From NCBI GenBank assembly GCA_027943245.1, contig JANDJZ010000172.1, forward strand, positions 1-36,348: a stretch of 36,348 bases of DNA, in the 5' to 3' direction. Each line of letters begins with the position of its first letter. Within the stretch, counting starts at the first letter, position 1. Origin of the DNA: Acanthamoeba sp. SK_2022b (lineage: Eukaryota > Discosea > Longamoebia > Acanthamoebidae). Positions 31,496 to 36,348 of the stretch are shown piece after piece. Made by a program: the position numbers and the translations under genes. The notes below the pieces were generated by a model. That model had not been told where the DNA came from. It saw only the letters and a list, made by a program, of their open reading frames with translations, and searched no databases.

Positions 31496-31792
31496 TCAAA
31501 GAATGAGGACCCCCGCAATCAGCAAGCTGCCCACTACAGCGGAGATGATAAGGTCGGCGTAGCCCTCTGCTTCTTCGACCGCTGCTGGGTCCTCAGCAAT
31601 TGTGATGGCCACGTCGCCTGTGGCGGGCAAGGGTGAATCCATCGAGCCCGATCTCGGTCCCAGCTTCTTCATCTCCATTCCGTCATCGCCTCCAATGAAG
31701 TCCCCCGCTGTCTGTCGCTGCTTCAGCTGTGTTGCTTGCATGTGCGGATCGTCGAGGAATGCAGTGTGGCCCCTATCGTGAACCTGAGACAT
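31496..31792 (-). CDS. Small protein with C-terminal membrane anchor, 98 residues
   Basis: A single open frame from ATG 31792 (MSQVHDRGHTAFLDD) to a stop at 31496. The first 75 residues are soluble and polar, with an acidic stretch (EDPAAVEEAEGYAD). The last 18 residues form one hydrophobic helix, LIISAVVGSLLIAGVLIL, ending exactly at the stop, which is the layout of a tail-anchored protein. There is no N-terminal signal peptide. It lies between the carrier stop (31408) and the receptor-kinase stop (31948), 155 nt downstream of the latter on the same strand. I recognise no family. It could instead be a 3' exon of a longer gene, but no joining exon was found. Confidence 0.55.
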   Translation of the reverse strand: MSQVHDRGHTAFLDDPHMQATQLKQRQTAGDFIGGDDGMEMKKLGPRSGSMDSPLPATGDVAITIAEDPAAVEEAEGYADLIISAVVGSLLIAGVLIL

Positions 31793-31947
31793 CGACAATC
31801 CACCGTTCCGGAATTTCGCCAGCCTCCAGCCCTCTTCTCACCGCCACCAGCGAGCAGGTTCCGAGCGGTGTGTGGAGGCTGCCTTCAGAAGTAGTCAACA
31901 TCAACTCGTTGCTTTTGCGCTACATGGGCTGTGGTCAACACGAGCAC

Positions 31948-34900
31948 TTAGGCCAGGGAGTCGCCAGCGTCGGCGTCCTCGATGTGCTGCTTGTCAAAAT
32001 AGGCCACGACGTCCTCCATACGCGGCCGCCTCTCGGGCGCGGCGTTCCAGCAGCGCTTCATGACGCGCTTGAAGTCGGCCGGACAGTCGCCGGGAATCTG
32101 TGGGCGCTTTCCTTCCAGGACGTCGAGCGATACGCCCATGAAGTTGCGCCCCGCGTAGGGCTGGCGTCGCGTCAGCACCTCCCACATGACCACGCCGAAG
32201 CTGAACACGTCCGCGCTCTCGTTGTACTTCTCCCCGCGGATGATCTCCGGCGCCGTCCAGCAGGGTGTGCCGCAGCGAGTCATGGTCGCGTTCTCCTCCT
32301 TGATGCGCGCGAAGCCAAAGTCGGCCACCTTCACGTTCCAGTTCTCGTCCACCTGTGTGATACCCCCACGAGCCCATCACCATGTGAGTCCAAAGCTCTT
32401 GGCGCCACCCAAAGGGCGTGCGCGGAGCTCTCCGAAGGACGTGCCAGCAGGTTGGACGGCTTGAGGTCGCGATGAACAATCACCGGGTGCAAGGAGTGGA
32501 GGTAATTGATGCCCAGCGCTGCGCTGCGCAGCATCTTGAGCTTCTTCTGCCAGGTGAGCTTGATGCTGTTGTTGGCCAGGATATCCTTAAGATTGCCCTG
32601 CTTCACGAACTCGGTCACGATACACAGGTTGGGCTTCTTCACGCAGGCGCCTGTAAATGTGCGGAACGAGCAGCCGTGAGCACACTGAAAGGCCAGCCAC
32701 CACCAATCATGTCCATGATGGAAGGCCATGCACCGATGAATAGGACGATGTTGGGGTGATGGAGCTCCGAGAGGAAGGCCATCTCGGCCCTGAACTCGAG
32801 CATACGCCGCTCGTCGAGCTTCTGCTTTATGAACCGCTTGACGGCCACGTCGACGCCCTTCCACTTGCCGCGGTAGACCACGCCATACGAACCGAGACCG
32901 ATCTGCTTGCCCACCGTGATCTCGTGGAAGTCGATGATCCATCGGCAGAGGTTGGCCGAAGTCAGGAAGTTGTCCTCCTTGAAGGCCATGCCCTCACCGA
33001 CCATGGTCTCCACGTGATCGCGCCCGCTGCCCGCTGGCGTGGCGTGGCTCTTGTCCACGTCCCCACCTTCGCTGTGCGCGCTGCCGCTGCCGCTGTTGGT
33101 CGACGGGACATCGCTCTCGTGGGTCACGCCTCCGAAGAATCGGCCCGCGAGCCCCGTGACCTTGATCTCGAACAGTCTCGAACCTTGTGAATATAAAATA
33201 ATATATTAAATTAAATTAAAATCAAATAAATTAAACACAATGACAGGCGAGTAGCAATTCAATGCATGAGAGCGGACGATACCGTGGGGCACATCGGGCA
33301 TCTCGAACTTGCCCAGGCTGGAGACACGCTTGCTTTCCACCCAGCTCGGGTCGCTGGCGCTGATCTTGTCCATCGTGGCTTGGCTGGCCACGATCTGCCC
33401 GCCGTGCGTGAGGGCCGTGATGCGGGCGGCGGCGTTGACCACAGGCCCGATGTACTCCACGCGCCTCGTCATCGGGTCGCGCACCATCTTGGGCGTCCCT
33501 ACGTGCACACCCATCCTCACACGAAGGCCCTTGAACAGAACCCTGCGCACGGCAGCGTAATTGTGAGAGGTAATAATCGTCAGCGGCGTGGGGGAGGGCG
33601 GCCTTACCGATCATCGGTGTCGCCCCACTCCTCGGCCGCGCCGGGGTGGTCGAGCAAGGCCTCGGGCCACTCGAGGTCGAGCAGAGCGCGCTGCACGTCG
33701 GCGCACCAGGCGAGGGCGTCGGTGGCCTGCTGGAAGGCCATGCAGAAGGAGCCCTCACCCGAGTTGCGATCGCGGATGAAGACCACCTCGTAGCCGTGGT
33801 GCTTGCTCAGGGCACTCCGCAGAGCGTGGTTGTGCGCCAGAGTGGCGTCGCGCATGGCCGCGGCGTTGAACTCCCACAGCGACGCCGCGCGAGTGATGTC
33901 CGTGAACACGATCGTCACCTCGCCCTCGGGCGGCTTGGTGCCGGTGCCGGCGACGGCGTTCGAACGCCGGGAGGAGTTGGACGACGAGGACCCGGTCGAT
34001 GCCGAGCCGCTGGCCGACGGCAAGGTCCACGAGGAGCCGTAGCTGATTTTCGGCCCCGAATGGCCCCCAGAGGACGAGTTGGACGTCGAGGTCTTGGACG
34101 TGTAGCCGGACCCTGCGCTCGTGGAGTCGCCGTGCATGGCCGACAGGCGGGTCATGATCTCGAGGAACGTGGGCCGGATGATGGGATCGCTGTGCCAGCA
34201 GGCGGTGATCAGATCCTCAAACTCGGGCGGGTGAGCGCCGACCACCTGCTCCTCGGCGGTGGGCATGTGCGGCCTGAGCCCGTCCCTGATCACGGCCACC
34301 GCCACCGCTGCGGGGCTGTGGGTCGATTACGCAAGGGTTTGACGGGATGGGCGGGGCAAGTACCTCCGGTCATTACAAGGGGGGGGGGAGTTGGTCGTAC
34401 GAACCTTAGTCCTACAAAAGGCTGTTCCCGGGTCAACAGCTCCCACAGGATGATGCCGAACGAGTACACGTCGGCGAGGATGTAGTCCACGTCTTGGCTC
34501 TCGTTCAGAATTTCGGGCGCGGTCCAGTGGACGCTGCCGACCTGGTGGTCGGACGCGCCTCCGCCCTTGATGTCGCCCTTGAACTTGGTCAAACCAAAGT
34601 CGCTCACCTGGTCGCCGCCGTCGATAACCACCACCAACAGATGAGCGAAGGTTTGTCACTCTGTCACGCGTTGCGCGCACCTTGACGTTCCACTTGCTGT
34701 CCAGCAGCAGGTTGAGTGACTTCAAGTCCCTGTGCACGATGCCTGTTGCAATATGATTTTCTTGAGTGTTAGGGGCTGGCGGCACGAATAGGCGAGTAGA
34801 GGAGAAGTACCCGAGGAATGGAGGAAGTGCATGCCCTTGGAGGCCTGGTAGGCCATCTTGGCCTTGAGCGCGAACGGAATCTCTGGAATGAGCTCGTTGT

Positions 34901-36348
34901 GGAGCAGCTTCGTGAGGAAGGATCATGTGAGCTTTCAATCATGCTGAGAGCCCCCGTGAGGAACCCGCCTACGCACATCGTAGAGAGAACCGAGGGCCAT
35001 AAACTCCATGACGATGCACATCTTGGGCGCCTTGGTCGAAGCTGCCATGAAGAGCACCACATTGGGATGGCGCAGCGCCGTCATCACTCGTACCTTGGGG
35101 GGGGGGGTGGAGTTAGAGTCGACCAAAAAGAAGGCCGGAGACGGGGACTGTATGATCGCACGCACCTCGTCCTTGAAGCCCTTCTCCATATCGCGCGTGA
35201 TTTTGTCGGTGGCCATGACCTTGACCGCAACTTCGGTCCCCTTCCACGTGGCCTTGTACACCTGGCCGAAGCCACCTGCTCCCAACTGCTCGCCAACTTC
35301 GAGCTCGTCGTAGTTGATTTCCCAGTCGTCGCCATCGCGAGAGGAACGGGAGAGGCACAGTAGCAAAACCACGATGAACACGATCAGCAGGAGAATGACC
35401 ACCGCCACCGGAATGATCGTTGCTGCACCGCGTAAGGTGTACGTCAGTCCAGGCCTACGTAAGCTCGTAAATGAAGCGTTGATTGGCGTACCGAGCAGAA
35501 TGGTGGCCAAATTATCGCTCGAAGACGATACGAATCCCTCGCAGTACTTCCCTTCACGCCCACTGATGCACGAGCACCTGCCCTCTTTGCAGGTTCCTGC
35601 ATTCGAGCACAGCTCGCCGCTAGAGGTGATGCAGCCGTAGAGGCTGCTAACTTGCTCGCCGTCGCAGGTGAAGCTATCCAGCAGTTGGTACATTCGCCTC
35701 ATTAGCTGCGGAGAATCCGACGCCATCACGAACCCCTGCCTGGATATCCAGCAGGTTAATAGCTAAACAGACAAGACAGGACAGGACAAGACAAGTACCT
35801 GAGGGCAATCCGTCTCGCGTTGGCATCAGACTGAGACCAATACATGAAGTCGGCCAGAGCAGCGGCATGATTGCAATCCTGCATGGTCTGCTGTCTGTAG
35901 AAGAACGATGCAAACGTTGCAATCGGCCAGGCGGCTGGGCTTTTACCTGGGTAAGTGTAATATAAATCGTGGTCACTGCCAAGTGGCTTCCGCAGAGATT
36001 GGCTACCCAGAACAGAAAGCGGTCCCGGTTGTGATGAGGAGCTCTGTACCAAGGATCATCTGGTCGTAGGCCAGGTTGCTGCCGGAGTTCAAATAGTCAT
36101 CCATGGCCGCTTTCACTGAGTCCGTGGTTGGGTCCACCACAACTCCATCCTTCTTCAGCGAGCCGACGCCCAATGTCCGGCTCTACCCCATGGTGGATCT
36201 GAGTTAGTCATATAGCCTAGAGATCCGTCACCACGTTTCGACTCAACGCACCAATTGGATCTCGTAGGCTAGCCAAGTAGCGAACGAGTATTCTACGGCC
36301 GCGAGATTGGTCATGACTCCGTCAGTGGCGTTGGTCACGATGGACCGG
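31948..36348 (-). CDS. Receptor: PstS-like / EGF / TM / kinase / cyclase / kinase (5' partial)
   Basis: The gene runs off the window edge; stop TAA at 31948-31950. From the N-terminus: a phosphate-binding-protein (PstS-like) ectodomain (VDPTTDSVKAAMDDYL, AWPIATFASFFYRQQ, AALADFMYWSQSDANARRIA); a Cys-rich EGF-like module (CSNAGTCKEGRCSCISGREG); and one transmembrane helix (IIPVAVVILLLIVFIVVLLL). A TKL kinase follows (LGAGGFGQVYKATWKGTEVA, IVHRDLKSLNLLL, SDFGLTK, VHWTAPE), then a class III nucleotide cyclase domain (GEVTIVFTDITRAASLW, YIGPVVNAAARITALTHGGQ), then a second TKL kinase (IGLGSYGVVYRGKWKGVDVA, IVHRDLKPSNLL, ADFGFARI, PCWTAPEIIRG). Both kinases keep the catalytic Lys, HRD and DFG. In the cyclase, where EGDxF is expected, the sequence reads GEGSFCMAF, so the second metal Asp appears to be Ser. 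The protein probably senses an extracellular ligand at the plasma membrane. Some ectodomain joins (35980-36060) are uncertain. Confidence 0.88.
33186..33242. repeat. AT-rich intron segment with ATTAA-like repeats
   Basis: Almost pure A/T sequence with repeated TTAAATTAAA units, inside the intron between the cyclase and second-kinase parts of the receptor gene. It stands out against the GC-rich flanks and looks like simple-sequence intron filler. Confidence 0.6.

Noticed and set aside
1..36348. tRNA, rRNA, CRISPR arrays and bacterial operon signals
   Set aside because: I looked for cloverleaf-like T-arm motifs, repeat-spacer patterns and ribosome binding sites and saw none; the split-gene structure is eukaryotic throughout.

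Overview
The window is a gene-dense, GC-rich stretch of a nuclear genome from a eukaryote. The genes are split into many short exons by small GT-AG introns (roughly 45-160 nt), often with GTACGT-type donors. The compact spacing, TKL-type kinases with cyclase domains, F-box, RhoGEF and CLU proteins, and poly-Ser/poly-Lys disordered stretches fit an amoebozoan of the Acanthamoeba type. That identification is inference from style; no marker gene is present. I rebuilt most genes by joining reading frames across splice sites with matching phase. Exon joins are therefore predictions, and a few junctions remain open.

Layout: (1) 1-561, plus strand: 3' end of an unknown nuclear-looking protein. (2) 645-7890, minus: a gene of about 40 exons with a CLU domain, TPRs, a weak F-box-like stretch and RNI-type leucine-rich repeats. 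(3) 8004-10694, minus: NT-C2 (EEIG1/EHBP1-type) plus coiled coil. (4) 10890-12594, minus: a 2-oxoglutarate/Fe(II) dioxygenase. (5) 12595-14343: an AT-richer island with a frame-broken transposase-like reading frame and a long palindrome. (6) 14344-18018, minus: F-box plus DH-PH RhoGEF. (7) 18309-21208, minus: a transposase-derived protein carrying SAP-like and C2H2 modules. (8) 21538-22452, plus: an intronless unknown protein. (9) 22825-28800, minus: Cys/His zinc motif, F-box and calpain domain III-like modules. (10) 29378-31408, plus: an SLC25 mitochondrial carrier, fully resolved as 11 exons and 308 residues. (11) 31496-31792, minus: a small tail-anchored protein. (12) 31948 to beyond 36348, minus: a receptor with a PstS-like ectodomain, EGF-like module, transmembrane helix, kinase, nucleotide cyclase and second kinase, cut by the window edge.

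The neighbourhood is rich in signalling and ubiquitin-adaptor architecture. Two clear F-box proteins each carry a different output domain (Rho activation, calpain-type C2-like domain), and the CLU/LRR protein may be a third. The receptor joins a bacterial-type ligand-binding fold to two kinases and a cyclase. Nothing shows the genes are co-regulated; clustering may be chance in a compact genome. No rRNA, tRNA or CRISPR array was seen.
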